60,000 nt of DNA, taken from assembly GCA_014529385.2 (NCBI GenBank), contig CM043962.1, forward strand, positions 91,977,180-92,037,179. Reading direction: 5' to 3'. The notes under the pieces are model-generated. The model was not told the origin of the DNA, did no database searches, and was given only the letters and a program-made list of their open reading frames with translations. Shown here piece after piece: positions 22,761-33,895 of the stretch. Within the stretch, counting starts at the first letter, position 1, and every line of letters begins with the position of its first letter. The translations under genes were made by a program, and so were the position numbers. The stretch comes from Adiantum capillus-veneris (taxonomy: Eukaryota; Streptophyta; Polypodiopsida; Polypodiales; Pteridaceae).

Positions 22761-23919
22761 CAGTTGAGAATATAAAAATCTGCAAACAATACTTATCAAA
22801 AACAGTGATTAGTATGTTGTGTCAAAAATATCACATAATAAATGAAAAATTTATGAAACTAAACAATCATTAGCTTATGCCTGCCGTCGTCCACATCCTA
22901 CCTATTCTAGTGTCCCATACCACTAGAATAAGCAGTATATGTCATACCCTGATGAATCAGGATATCATTGGTCACACCCATGATTAATCTGATAATGTCA
23001 AGTCCCATCACATAAATACTGCTGTAATAATCATCAGATATCAAATCCCAATCCAATTCCAATTTCCACAATGTAAGTCCAAATCCAAATCACTTTTATT
23101 ATGTACCCGAGTAACAAAATCATACCAGTTACAGTGGTGGCCAGCCACTGCAGCATGATTTTGTGATTGGTGTTGCCTCATCCGGCGAGTCTACACCAAT
23201 AAAGCGTGCTGCCTAAATCGGCAATTCTACACTAATGCTGCCTAAATTGATGGATCTGCATTGGATATTGTTTAAAAATAATAAATTTAAAGTTTGTCAA
23301 TGTGCTGTCTAAATCGGCGAATCTACATTTGGTATTGTTTAAAAAATGTGAATCTGTTATTTGTTGTTGTGCTGCCTAAATCGGCGAATCTGCACCCAGA
23401 TGAGTATCTACACACTGCCTAAATCGGCGAATCTCTGTGTCCGTGACCAATGGACTAGGCTAGGCATAAAAATATAACATTTATCACATGTATGAGACCA
23501 ATTTGGAAAATGTTTGAGTAGGAGGGTACTTACAAACTGTTGTTCAGTATCCCAGAGCACCTTAGCTCACACGAGTAGTTGCATAGCTTATAGACAAATC
23601 ATCTCAATAAAAATTTCTTTCAATATAATTAGAAGTGACGACCTTAACAATGTTTGAATATTCAAGTTAGAACATTGTACAATGCATAGAAATGAAATAC
23701 GAAAAGAGGAATGGGTACAAGTGCTGCACTAGCGAACTTACACCAAAGTATAGCTAATAGATCCAAAATGTGTTAGTGTGGGGTTAATAATTAGTCAGAA
23801 ACTTGCAATGACAACTATAGAGGGGATTAGTATACAACTGAGACAAATGTGAGACAACTGAGCGGAAAGAAAATTGTTGCAGTTCTAACTTAATAGCAGA
23901 GACAAAGTAGAGTCATGAA
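22761..23919 (+). other. Probable LTR/leader of the Tat-like element
   Basis: Non-coding sequence upstream of the gag remnant. Apart from the six-copy motif array I cannot define LTR ends or a primer-binding site, so the 5' boundary of the element is unknown. Confidence 0.3.
23173..23438. repeat. Six dispersed copies of a 24-bp motif containing GCCTAAATCGGC
   Basis: Variants of CTGCCTAAATCGGCGAATCT start at 23173, 23209, 23238, 23305, 23372 and 23415, all in one orientation and unevenly spaced (28-67 bp). Each has a GCC/GGC dyad. The array lies in the non-coding leader of the Tat-like element. It could be a decayed satellite or a set of protein-binding sites in an LTR or leader. Confidence 0.8.
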
Positions 23920-24580
23920 GAAAAAATGTACGAAGCAGATTGGAGGAATGGACTGAAGAGGCATGGACTGAGGAAGAATGGATTGAGAAAAAGGCAGAGT
24001 TTCCAAAAGAAAAACAACAAACTGATCAACAGGTGCAGGAGAGCAACCTAACTCAAGAAACACCTAGGTATTATAATTGTGATTGCACGGCTTGTCCTAA
24101 TTGAGGATGTTCCGAAACCCAGTGGATACACTGATGTCATGGTGGTCACTAGGGAAAAGTCCATTAAGGTTGGAAAATCCACCCTATAAGTCGTAGACAA
24201 CTCGAGCAGTTTGAACTGGAAAGATCAAAAAGTAGTAAGGACAGGGCAACTCAAGGAGGTGCAAGACTCTCAGAGAGGGGGTGGATTTAGTTATAAGGTC
24301 ATTGGATGATCAGGGAAGAAGGACTTTAGAACACAGTCAACTGTACTACAAGAACAGGTTGGTGGTGATGAATTTTATGATGCTTTGTTAACAGCTTCGA
24401 TAACCATCATAGTAAAGCAAATGTTGAGGCTGGTACCTGCATTTTCACAACAACTAATAAAAAGACTTACTAAGGAAGTAGCACGAAAGAATTAGGAAAT
24501 AGGAATTTATAGTGAGAATCCTCATTGTGGGGAAGTTTGTGAAGTTCAACCTTTAGTTGCTGATTACAAAGTACCAGCAG
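23920..24580 (+). pseudogene. Gag remnant of Tat/Athila-like gypsy element
   Basis: Plus-strand frames are charged and repetitive at first (EEWTEEAWTEEEWIEKKAEF near 23945), then broken. The region lies directly before a Tat/Athila-type protease and in the same orientation. No CCHC knuckle or capsid motif can be named, so the call rests on position and composition. Confidence 0.4.
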
Positions 24581-24589
24581 TAGGGGCTT

Positions 24590-25116
24590 CGATTGAAAAG
24601 GTGTTTTTTCCCGATGTACTTTTGGATGGGGGATCATTTGTTAATATTCTCTCGGAGTCAATTTGCAAACATTTGAATCTCCTCAAGTGGTATCCAGCTC
24701 CTTTTCAGGTGAAAATGGCAGACCAGAGGAGAGTTTAACCTTTGGGAATTTTTAGGAATTTGCAAATATTTGTTGGGGGACTGTATGTTGTAGTTAACTT
24801 TGTAGTACTCACGTTGGAAGAATCTGTTCATTCTTATCCAATAATGTTGGAAAGACCATGGTTAAGAGCAACAAGAGTGAAGCAGTTATGGGGTGCAAAA
24901 TCCATTGTGATCAAAAGAGGAAAGAAGAAAGTTAGAATGCAAATGGGTGCCAAAAAGGTAATACCAACAGGCTTTAGGGCACGGCATGCAGAGGGACTGA
25001 ACATGGTGGAAGAAATTGGAGAGGATGTAGAAGAAGAATTTTTGAGAAATAATTCATCAATGGTACCTATTTTTGAAGTGGATGTGCAAAAGATAGCAAC
25101 TAAATATGTTTTGTAG
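24590..25116 (+). pseudogene. Retropepsin-like aspartic protease, Tat/Athila type
   Basis: FFPDVLLDGGSFVNILSESI (about 24610) is the D-x-G active-site region in the form LDGGSxVNIL, characteristic of Tat/Athila gypsy elements. KHLNL and FQVKMADQ follow. A stop near 24737 breaks the frame. From 24742 the frame continues LGIFRNLQIFVGGLYVVVNF to SYPIMLERPWL, the second half of the domain ([IV]-x-x-L-G-R-P-W-[LM]). The protease would cleave the Gag-Pol polyprotein. It is followed by a charged linker of about 70 codons before the RT. Confidence 0.7.
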
Positions 25117-26046
25117 AATCTGGATAATGGGTTGAAGCCTTTGACTCAAGAAGCATTGATTGCTCAAGATAAGCAGTCAACTACTAAATTGGGTAATGAG
25201 TTGTTGAAAAATTTGCAAATTGAAAATCAAGAGGAATTGGAAGCTATTGAAGCAGTAAAGCAGGCAGAAAGAGCTTTTGAACATTAGATGGAAAGAACTG
25301 CTAGGGTCACTCAAGATGAAGTATAGGAACTGAATATGAACACTCAGGAGGAACCACAAACATTGAGGGTGTCAGCAGACCTGGATGAGGAGTTTAAGGA
25401 GAAACTGAAAAAGTTGTTGTTAGAATTGAAAGATGTTTTTGCATGGAAATATACAGATATGAAAGGAGTAGATTCTAGTTTTTGTCAGCACAAAATTAAC
25501 TTGAAAGAAGATGCAATTCCAATTATACAACAAAGATACAGGATGAATCCTAACTATGCCAAGCATGTTAAAGAGGATATTGATAAACTATTGGCTGTGG
25601 GTTTCATTTACCAAATGGATGAGGTTACTTGGCTGTCGCCAATTGTTGTAGTTCCCAAGAAGAATGGAAAGATCAGGGTGTGTGTAGACTATAGGAAACT
25701 AAATGCTATAACAATGACTGATCCATTTCCATTATCTTTTTGTGATACACTATTGGATGCAGTAGCTGGACATGAGCTTTATAGTTTTCAGGATGGTTTT
25801 AGTGGATACAACCAAACCTTAATGGCACTTGAAGACAGGGAGAAGACAACTTTTGTCACTGAGTGGGGAGTTTATGCTAGCAATGTGATGACATTTGGCT
25901 TAAAGAATGCTCCACCGGCATTTCAAAAGGTGGTCCAGTGTGTGTTTGTTGAATTCCTTACAACATTTATGAGGGTGTTTTTGGATGATTTTAGTGTTTT
26001 TGGAAAGAAGCAGGAGCACCTTGAGCACTTGATGTTGTGTTATTAG
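25117..26046 (+). pseudogene. Reverse transcriptase of Tat/Athila-like element
   Basis: A linker with stops at 25114 and near 25285 and 25323 leads into a 236-codon frame (25336-26046). It has the lead-in LKDVFAWKYTDMKGVD, the finger SPIVVVPKKNGKIRVCVDYR with KLN, motif B-like VMTFGLKNAPPAFQ and catalytic FLDDFSVFG. The D-D pair is intact and the FLDDF form is typical of this lineage. One conserved acidic site before SGY reads QDGFSGYNQ, where D-x-x-S-G-Y-[HN]-Q is expected, so it is preserved. A frame change near 26040 breaks the link to RNase H. This is the least damaged polymerase in the window. Confidence 0.85.
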
Positions 26047-26811
26047 AAATGCAAGGAATTCAGACTGTCACACTGAACCCAGCCAAGTGTCCATTTGCAG
26101 TTAAGAGAGGAGTTCTCTTGGGACATGTAATTTCTGAAGAAGGAGTATCTATAGATCCAAAGAAGATGGAAGCAATTAGTAAAGCACCGGAACCAAGGAT
26201 AATTAAGCAGTTGAGCAGATTTTTGGGTCAAGTGAAGTGTCATAACCGATTTTTGAGATATTTAGCACATGTTTAACAAAGCTTACAAGCAAGGATATAG
26301 TATTTGAATGGGGAGAAGACCAGGGAAGAGCATTCAAGATTCTAAAGAAGATGTTAACTGTAGCACCAATTTTAATTGTTCCTGATTGGAATTTGCCATT
26401 CCATATTTTTGTAGACGCATCTCATGTGGCAGTAGGTGCAACATTGACGCAAGAAACCAGACAAGGTTGGTTTAAGCCAATTTACTATGCAAGCAGGGTA
26501 CTGACACCTGCAAAAAAGAATTACACAGTCACAAAGAGGGAATGCTTGGGAATGATCTATGCATTGCAAAAACTTAGACATTATTTTGGCCAATAGACGT
26601 ATATCATAAGGCTCTTATTTATCTAGTGAACAAACCACATTTATCAGGAAGATTGGCCAGATGGATATTGCTCTTGCAAGAATTTGAACATGTGGTAGTA
26701 CATACTCCTGGGAGACTTCATGTTTTGGTTGACTATCTCAGTAGATTGGAACAGGTGAGGTTTATTCCTCAAGAGTACCTGATCAATTACATGATGGAGA
26801 GTTATTTTTAG
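26037..26811 (+). pseudogene. RT connection and RNase H of Tat/Athila-like element
   Basis: Frame 26037-26276 continues the RT thumb (TLNPAKCPFAVKRGVLLGHV, then SEEGVSIDPKK). After another shift, frame 26351-26596 encodes FHIFVDASHVAVGATLTQ, the RNase H first catalytic Asp region, and YTVTKRECLGMIYALQKLRH with the catalytic Glu. Frame 26626-26811 ends the domain with HLSGRLARWILLLQEF and VDYLSRL (the D-x-L-S-R motif, with VDYLSRL in place of ADALSR). The domain order matches gypsy pol. At least three shifts or stops separate the parts. Confidence 0.8.
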
Positions 26812-26816
26812 TTCAA

Positions 26817-28100
26817 GTGGTAGAGCAGTTAGGGGATTGGTATGAAGACATGCTTCAATTTTTTATTGAAGGGGTGTTACCTGAAGCAATGACTAAGGAT
26901 CAAAGAAAAAGATTAGCATTAAGAAGTAAACCTTACACAGTAATTGCAAGGTTATTGTACAGGAGAGGAATTGATCAGGTGATCAGGAGATGTGTTCCTG
27001 AATTTGAACAAAGAGGAATACTGGCAAAAGCTCATGCATGTATTCACGATGACATTTTTCAGGAGATGTTACTGCAAGGAAAATATTTCAACCAAGACTT
27101 TGGTAGCCAACTATTATAAAAGATGCTCAAGAATTCAGTAAGAACTGTTTGTTGTGTCAGAGAGAGGGTAGGCCACTAAATGTAGATAAGAGGCCCTTTG
27201 CAACCTATATTACCTTTGGAACCATTTCAGAAGTGGGGATTAGATTTTGTTGGTCCAGTCAAGCCACCTGCAAGGTTTATATAGAACAGGTACATATTGG
27301 TTGCAACTGATTATTGCACAAAATGGGTAGAAGTTGTGGCTTTGAGAGATAACACAGCAAGTAGTGTGGAAAAGTTTTTGTATACAAACATTATGACCAG
27401 GTTTGGATGTCCCATTGAGTTAGTTTCTAATCAGGGAGGACATTTCATTAACAAAGTGATCAGTAAACTGACTGAGTTGCATATGATCGTGCATAAGAAA
27501 TCAACCGTATACTACCCCAAGCAAATGGACAAGCAGAGAGTACAAACAAAATTTTGATCACGATAATTAGGAAATTGGTCAACCAAAATAGAACATATTG
27601 GGTGGAATCAGCACTTTGGGCATTTAGAACTACATTTAAAGTGACAAAACAGGTATGACACCGTTCAAGTTGGTGTAAGGGTTGGAAACAGTAGTTCCTA
27701 TGGAATTTTTAGTACCAAGTTTAAGGGTTGCAGTTCAATAGAAACTGTCACCTAAAGAGTCAATAAACTGTAGAAAGGAAGCATTATTGAAGCTGGAGGA
27801 AGACAAAATTTAAAGCATGTATGTTGCAGAGGTTATCCAACAAAGAAGGCAAGCATGGATCAACAGGAATATAAAGTTTAAAATTTTCTCTGCAGGAGAT
27901 TGGGTGATGGTTTACAATAGCAAGCTAGGACACAGACCTAGCAAATTGAAACTGAGATATGTGGGTCCATTTCAGATAGCTAAAATTGCGAGGACAAATA
28001 CTTTTGTTTTAACTGATAAGTCAGGGCAGCTCATTGCTGATCCAGTTAATGATTTTCGATTAATTCCATTTTTTGGAGAAATAATCGGGCCTCAAGTGGA
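26817..28100 (+). pseudogene. Integrase of Tat/Athila-like element
   Basis: Frame 26817-27119 covers the zinc-binding N-terminus (LLYRRGID, then a His-containing stretch). A broken part at 27120-27290 keeps a Cys pair (LCQ-like). The core at 27297-27557 has ATDYCTKWVE with the first catalytic Asp, but the second reads SNQGGHFIN, an Asn where SDxGxHF is expected. The catalytic Glu region (NGQAE-type) is present near 27520 but out of frame. The C-terminal domain GDWVMVYNSKLGHRPSKLKL then YVGPFQI lies at 27897-27980. The Asp-to-Asn change plus the shifts imply no integrase activity. Confidence 0.8.
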
Positions 28101-28599
28101 GCATATGTTTAATGATGATGATGGGATAGTGACAACTTATTCATGTGAGATGGCTAATGAGGTGACTATTAGCAAGAGCGCTACGAGTTCTCAATGTTTT
28201 TCTGTTGCGCTGAGTGCTTCTCCTTCTTACAATATGTCAAGCCATCACAATACTTCTAGGGGAGCAGCGTCCGACTCGCATTTGGAGGATGATGAACCTC
28301 CTGTCATGCTAAGGACTTTGCATAAAGTCAGAAATCAAAGGCCCGTTATCCGTGACCCCAGTTCTGAAGAAGAGACTGAGTTGCTAACACCTCTCAAGGC
28401 TATGCCAATTGCAAAGGAAGAACCACTACAGGAGTATACTTTTTTGGATTTCAAATATGATTTGGTGGCCAATGATGACAATGTAACATGGTTGAGGGGC
28501 ATAGGGCTATTGGATTTTGCAAGACTTCCATGGGTGAGTTGGAGGCAGAATCAGATGCCCATGGTTTACTTGAAGTATTCCAAATGTATCTGTAAATGA
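28101..28599 (+). pseudogene. Polyprotein extension after integrase, unknown
   Basis: The integrase frame stays open for about 166 codons beyond the C-terminal domain, to 28599. The added part is Ser/Glu-rich (DPSSEEETELLTPL), then has an ordered-looking block LVANDDNVTWLRGIGLLDFA. I do not recognise a domain. It is in frame with the integrase tail, so it was probably made as part of the polyprotein or as the start of an additional 3' gene. Confidence 0.45.
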
Positions 28600-28615
28600 G
28601 GTACAAACTGCATTG

Positions 28616-29671
28616 GGTGTAGTGAAGGAGTATGTGGATCAATAAGCCATGGATTTTACCTTGTTGAGCAGGGAAAATGAGGGATTACACAATGAGTTGA
28701 AGCAAATCAGAGAGGGTGCACAAAAGGAAAATAAGACTTAGTCTGAAATGGAGATTTTGCAAAAGCAGGTCAAGGAATTGACTGATAACCAAGAGATTAT
28801 GAAACAAGAGTTGGCATCTTACAAGCAATTGGCAGTATACAGAGGAAAGACTTTAGGAAGAATTACTCAGTGGAAAGATGAGTGTCTAGGTGTGCTACAG
28901 GGGTAGTTGACTGAAATGACAACTTTGAATGCAACACTTGAAAGCAATAATAGAGTTCTATTGAACAGAGTTACAACATGCAGAAGAGTGGAAGAAAATA
29001 TTAGGGAGATGGCAAAAGAAGAGCTAGATATAGAGGGTTGGTATTTAGCTTAAGGCTGATGTGGAAAAAATGAAAACTGAGTTAATGGAGTACATGAAAG
29101 GAGTGTGGGAGCAGATCAAACTCAGAATGCATGATGTGGTTAGCAAACCATACTAGATTTTTTTGGAGGAAGAAGCCAAGGAGGAAAATGTGTTTGTGCA
29201 TAGACAATTTGATGAACTAAAGAAGAAGTATGAAGAATTATAGTTATAGCTGGATCAACAGGGAACACATCAACTTGAACAAGTGATTACTCAGAGAGAT
29301 ATTGTGATACTGGAGCAACTTGAAACTGAAGCTCATGAACAATTAACTGAAGGTGCAATCACAATTTCAAACGCAATTGCAAATGAAGGAGCAGGTGCTG
29401 CAGATGGACAACAGCAGTTTAAAGATCTAGTATTGTTATTGTGGAGCAGATACTCACTGAAGATGATGTAGAGGTTCTAATGAAGGCACCTGAAGCTGAA
29501 TGGATGCAGGATTTGATAAAGATGGTAAGGAAATTGCAACAAAAGGGGAAAGTTCAAAGCAACCTGAAGATACAGATCATCTTGATGTTGAAGTTGTTGA
29601 TCAAGGAATGGTGGGTCCTCACAATGTTTGAGAAAAATTTCCCACCGGGTGTGCTAGGTGTTGGTGCCTGA
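28616..29671 (+). pseudogene. Additional 3' ORF of Tat/Athila-like element, predicted coiled coil
   Basis: One frame encodes heptad-like stretches such as MEILQKQVKELTDNQEIMKQ and LTEMTTLNATLESNNRVLLN, interrupted by single stops that fit CAG or CAA changed to TAG or TAA. Later frames (29283-29471, 29441-29671) continue the charged helical composition. Position 3' of integrase is where Athila-type elements carry an env-like gene, but I see no signal peptide or membrane segment. The composition suggests a structural or filament-like protein. No function is assigned. Confidence 0.5.
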
Positions 29672-30036
29672 TCTATCAGGGTACTTACTTTTTAGGTGTA
29701 ACTAAGGTCTTAGCTTTAAGACTTAGGGGTTTGTCTACACAACAACTTTATGCCTAGTTAGTTTTTTAAAAGTCTTGAAGGGTCATATGGCATGTAGCAG
29801 TTTTCGGATGTAATCGACATGCACTTTTGGCAATCTGTTGCAGTCGTACTATTGCTCTTGCTTTGTAGTTTTCTTGTGATGATGAATATGCAATAAATGC
29901 TACACTTTCTTATCTTCATTATGGTCTTTCTCATTTCTCTATTATGCAGTTATGTGGTTTAACATGCAGTCTCCTGCCTCGTTTATCTATCCACATCATG
30001 TTTCTTGCACTTAACACTTGTTAGGGCTATGAGCCC
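29672..30036 (+). other. Probable 3' non-coding/LTR region of the Tat-like element
   Basis: Non-coding, with an AATAAA-type signal in TGCAATAAATGC near 29890. LTR boundaries are not visible. Confidence 0.3.
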
Positions 30037-30464
30037 CTAACAGGCATGATAGAAGAATCAAGGTTAGGGAGTTCCAGAAGGGAGACTTAGTTTTGCTTTA
30101 TCATTCCAACCTTGGCCCTAGGAAACCAAATTTAAAGATAGCTTGGGCTGGTCCATATAAAGCCGATTGGGTATTTTCCAATGGCGCAGTGAGGTTGAAA
30201 GAATTATCTGAGTTACTGCTGCCAGGTGTTTATAATGGGTCCAAGATCAAGTTATAGTATTCTAATGAAAAAGAGACCTCCAGAGGAGATGATACTGATA
30301 TTCCGGGTGCTAATGACCAGGGATTTTTAGCCCCAACCATTCTAAATCTTTTCCATGTAAATTCATGTAAACCAATGCCAGTGATAGAGCTAGTAGAGTT
30401 TTCGAGTCAATACCAGTTTCTATGGGGAAAAGGGCCAACGGGAATGAATGTGATAATCATTAAA
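30037..30464 (+). pseudogene. Integrase C-terminus of a second Tat-like element
   Basis: After a lost frame start the sequence reads RRIKVREFQKGDLVLLYHSN then PRKPNLKIAWAGPYKADWVF, the integrase C-terminal SH3-like domain of gypsy elements ([KR]-x-F-x-x-G-D-L-V-L followed by L-x-x-x-W-x-G-P-[FY]). Plus-strand stops follow. At 30465 the sequence is cut by the minus-strand gypsy element. The displaced continuation starts at 38977 beyond that element and leads to a long coiled-coil ORF region and an LTR. Confidence 0.7.
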
Positions 30465-30469
30465 GGGAT
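30465..30469. repeat. Target-site duplication, left copy (GGGAT)
   Basis: This 5-bp string immediately precedes the TG end of the minus-strand LTR and is identical to 38977-38981 on the other side. Gypsy integrases typically make 5-bp duplications. Confidence 0.85.
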
Positions 30470-31150
30470 TGTAATGGAGTTGGCCTATTAACTTGAGAGT
30501 AGCGGAAATTAATGAGAGTACTTTTGAGAAATTACTCTGTGAGCATAGCGGGTGAACATAATTGAAGATAACCATGTAGGCATAGCAATTAGTTAACTTG
30601 GTATGAACAATACTTTTGCAAGAGAGAGAATTTAGAGAACATGACAACATTTGAGGACCGGATTTATATGCAGCTGGTCCTCCCTCCAATAGGCATTTGT
30701 ATTATGATTTCTCCCATTAAGAGAGACTTATAACAATACAATCTTTGTGTTCCTTGTGACCTAGGTGATGCAATGAAGATGGAAAGCTTCACGCATCACA
30801 AGCATAACATAAACTTTATGGAAAGCTGTAACTATCCCAAGCCTCAGTACCAAGACCTCAAACACCTTCAAAAGTGAAGAGAGCTAGCAGGGAATATGGG
30901 TAGGGAAGAGGAAGAAGAAACATTTCATAGGAGAAAGAATTAGTTCATCACTTATCATCACTATTCTTGCTAGCATACATAATAGCATAGTAATGAAGAC
31001 GGAGAAGATGGCAAGCTTAAGCATTGAAGAATGGCTCTTGGTTGGATTTGCACTCCATAGCAAGAGTGTTGGTGTAGGCTCTCAACCTCTACTTACTTGG
31101 AGAAGGAGAGGGAGCTCTTGCACTTTTCACATCGCATAATGAAAGTGTGT
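30470..31150 (-). repeat. 3' LTR, last 681 bp
   Basis: It matches the end of the 5' LTR (TGTAATGGARTTGGCCTATT at 30470 and 37369). It ends at about 31150 in a TG-rich string, where plus-strand RNase H sequence starts. Confidence 0.9.
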
Positions 31151-32640
31151 GTGAGTTGGGGACTCCATTTATTCTACAAACCGACCACCAAAGTCTCAAG
31201 TATTTCATGACGCAAACCAAGCTTTCTGACAAACAAATAAGGTGGGAAAATTTTCTTTGGCAATTTAATTTCCATATTGCTCACGTTGCTGGTAATCACA
31301 ATCAAGTGGCTGATGCACTTTCACGATGAACAAAAGTTTATGTGGTGTCTATAGCTACTCACAATGATCTATCTTCTATGATAGATGAGTATGCTACTAA
31401 CCCTGACTTTAGAGACATAATGTAAGCCCTTGCTTTGGGGAAGAAAGAGGAACCATTCACCTTGCAGGATGGTTATCTTCTCTACGGAAATAGGCTATGT
31501 GTTACCCATTCCCTTTGTGAGAAAGTTATGTACGAATCCCATGCTCCTCCCTATGTGGGGAAAAGAGGTATTCAACCTACTCTTCGAGGAGTAGAGACGT
31601 ATTTCTATTGGCCTACCATGAAAGTGGACATACATGACTATGTTTCAAAATGTGTAGTATGCCAAAAGACCAAGTATGATAGATGGAAGCAACTTGGATT
31701 GCTCTAGCCATTGCCTATCCCAAATACACCATGGGAGAGTATATCCATGGATTTCATTTTTGGATTACCCAAGTCTATCCATGGGAATACGGGCATATGG
31801 ACAATAGTCGACAGGTTTAGCAAGCAAGCACACTTTATTCGTGTCAAAAAGACTGTTAAGGCACACCAAATGGCAACTCTCTTCATATCACAGATTTTCA
31901 AACACCATGGATTACCAACATCCATCATGTCAGATAGAGATCCTAGAATGACCAGTAATTTCTAGAAAGGTCTCTTTGAAAATCTAGGAACAAGATTGAA
32001 TTTCTCTTCGGCCTATCATCCACAAACGTATGACCAAAGTGAGGTAGCCAATCTTACGATACTCGATCTACTCAAGACTTATGTTACCGAAGTAGATCAA
32101 TGCTCACAATGGGAAAAGTACTTACCACTTGTAGAGTATGCCTACAATAACATTGTACATACTTCTACAGGAAAAGAACCTTTTAAGATCATTGAGGAAA
32201 GACCTAAAAGTCCCTTGCTACTCAAAGTACATGGGAAGATCTTCGTTGCCAATGAATATAGCTGTGACCTACAAGAAGCTTTTCAAAAGATTAAGGAGGC
32301 TATATCCATCTCTCAACAAAGGCAAAAAGTTGTTGTTGACAAGCACAGAAGGGCATTAACATTTAAAGAGAATGATTGGGTCTTACTTAAGTTTCCTAAG
32401 ACTCGATTAAGGCAACAACGGGCAAAAATCCTGCGGGCCATCAAAAGTATTATGCTAAGCTAGCAAAAGGATACTATGGTCCTTTCCAAATCTTGAAGGC
32501 TGTCAATGAGATAGCCTATCAACTCAATTTGCCCAACCATTGGCTCATACACAATGCTTTTCATGTGAGCCTACTCAAGCCCTACAAAGGAGAGCTAGAT
32601 GGATGCAAGGAATACATCTTAAGGATAGTATAAACCTTGT
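31151..32640 (+). pseudogene. Second half of RNase H and integrase, inverted
   Basis: It starts within RNase H at LGTPFILQTDHQSLKYFMTQ and reaches VADALSR. The integrase N-terminus is at 31435-31707 with YFYWPTMKVDIHDYVSKCVV and C-x2-C, but one His of the HHCC site is replaced (GKRG where GHxG is expected). The core has SMDFIFGLPKS, SDRDPRMTS and QSEVAN, so D, D and E can all be seen, with stops before the core and at 31966. The C-terminus has FKENDWVLLKFPKTRLRQQ and, after a shift, YYGPFQILKAVNEIAYQLNL and FHVSLLKPYKG. This is the missing 3' half of the minus-strand pol. Confidence 0.88.
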
Positions 32641-33027
32641 CAATGCTTACAATGCTGCATTAGTGTAAGAAAATCTACGAATTTCTTTTTAATGACCCAT
32701 GTTTTTGTCTTATAAGACGAGTTCTCTTTTTAATTGTGCACAAATTTAAATAGTATGCATGCTTAGAATCATGTTTGTGATGATGACGTCTCTCAAACAC
32801 CAAGTAGAATTTGTCACTCTACTTTGGGAGAATGAAATGGAGTAAAGAGCGGACATGCTTGCGGTAGCTTTGTCTCCTAAGCACCAAATGGATTAGTCAT
32901 CTATCTGGGAAAGACGTCGTAGGGTAAAAAGGGATCCTCTACCCACTAAGTAAAATTGACTAATGACTAAGGCTTTATCTCTTCTACCTCATAGTCAAGG
33001 ACGACTATGATTTCAAGAGAGGGGTAA
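32641..33027 (+). other. 3' non-coding region and polypurine tract, inverted
   Basis: Non-coding sequence after integrase. It ends in TTTCAAGAGAGGGGTAA (about 33011-33027), a purine-rich primer for plus-strand DNA synthesis, immediately before the LTR start TGTCAT at 33028. Confidence 0.7.
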
Positions 33028-33895
33028 TGTCATAAAATCTAATATCTAGCCAACCCAAATGATTTACTCATATTAAACTGATCATTTAACATGGGAGAAT
33101 AAACGGGAACAAGGTTTAAGATATAGACATGTCCTTATAGATCTATCTCAACACAGGGTCAATGTTAAAGAGTCCCAAATGAGAGATGGTCTATCAAAGA
33201 GCAAGGCTAACCAATGGACCATAAGACCTTAGGGTTAGCTTCATTGACGACCTCCGATAGTTAGTGTAAAAGTCCTTTGACCTTAGGTAAGCTAGGGCTG
33301 AGCTTGAGGTGGGAACTTGGCCCAAGCTTGAGGTGCTTCAGGTGGGAACCCGGCCTAAGCTTAAGGTGCTTGAGGTGCCCGATGACTGAGATGCTTGATG
33401 ATTGAGATGCTTGAGGTGCTTGCCATGCTTGAGATGCTAGGGTTTTACTTGAGGTGAGAACCCAGCCCAAGCTTGAAGTGCTTAAGGGCCAAGCTTGTGG
33501 TGGGAACTGGGCCTAAGCTTGAGGGGCTTGAGGTGTCAAAAGTCAAAGATCCAATCCCGACAAGGAGGGGGTGATGAGAGAGAACACACACACACACACA
33601 CACAAACACACTCACACAAGGCATGCCTAGTACAAAGAAAGCAAAGGGGACACTTGTCAAGTTCCTCCTCATGTTGCCATCATGATGTGCCTGAAGCCTA
33701 TTGGTTGGCCACCCAAGGGGTCCAATGATAATTTAGGAGATTTAATTAATTGTCTTTGCATTTTATCAAGTCCTCTCTCTCAAAGGGAAAATGTGGACAC
33801 TTGTCCCAAGGCTACCCTTGTTGCTTGTAATGCCTCGTGCTTGTGATTGGCTAGGCCTGGAGGGGTCCAATGAGCTTCAAGCATGAGCTACAAGG
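33028..33895 (+). repeat. 3' LTR, first 868 bp, inverted
   Basis: It starts TGTCATAAAATC after the polypurine tract and matches the 5' LTR read on the other strand through CTTCAAGCATGAG and CAAGGG. It then breaks directly into minus-strand RNase H at about 33896. It contains more than ten degenerate copies of GCTTGAGGTG and a CA run. Confidence 0.9.

Noticed and set aside
23173-23438. CRISPR-like array
   Set aside because: Eukaryotic context, repeats too degenerate and spacing irregular (28-67 bp); no cas genes.
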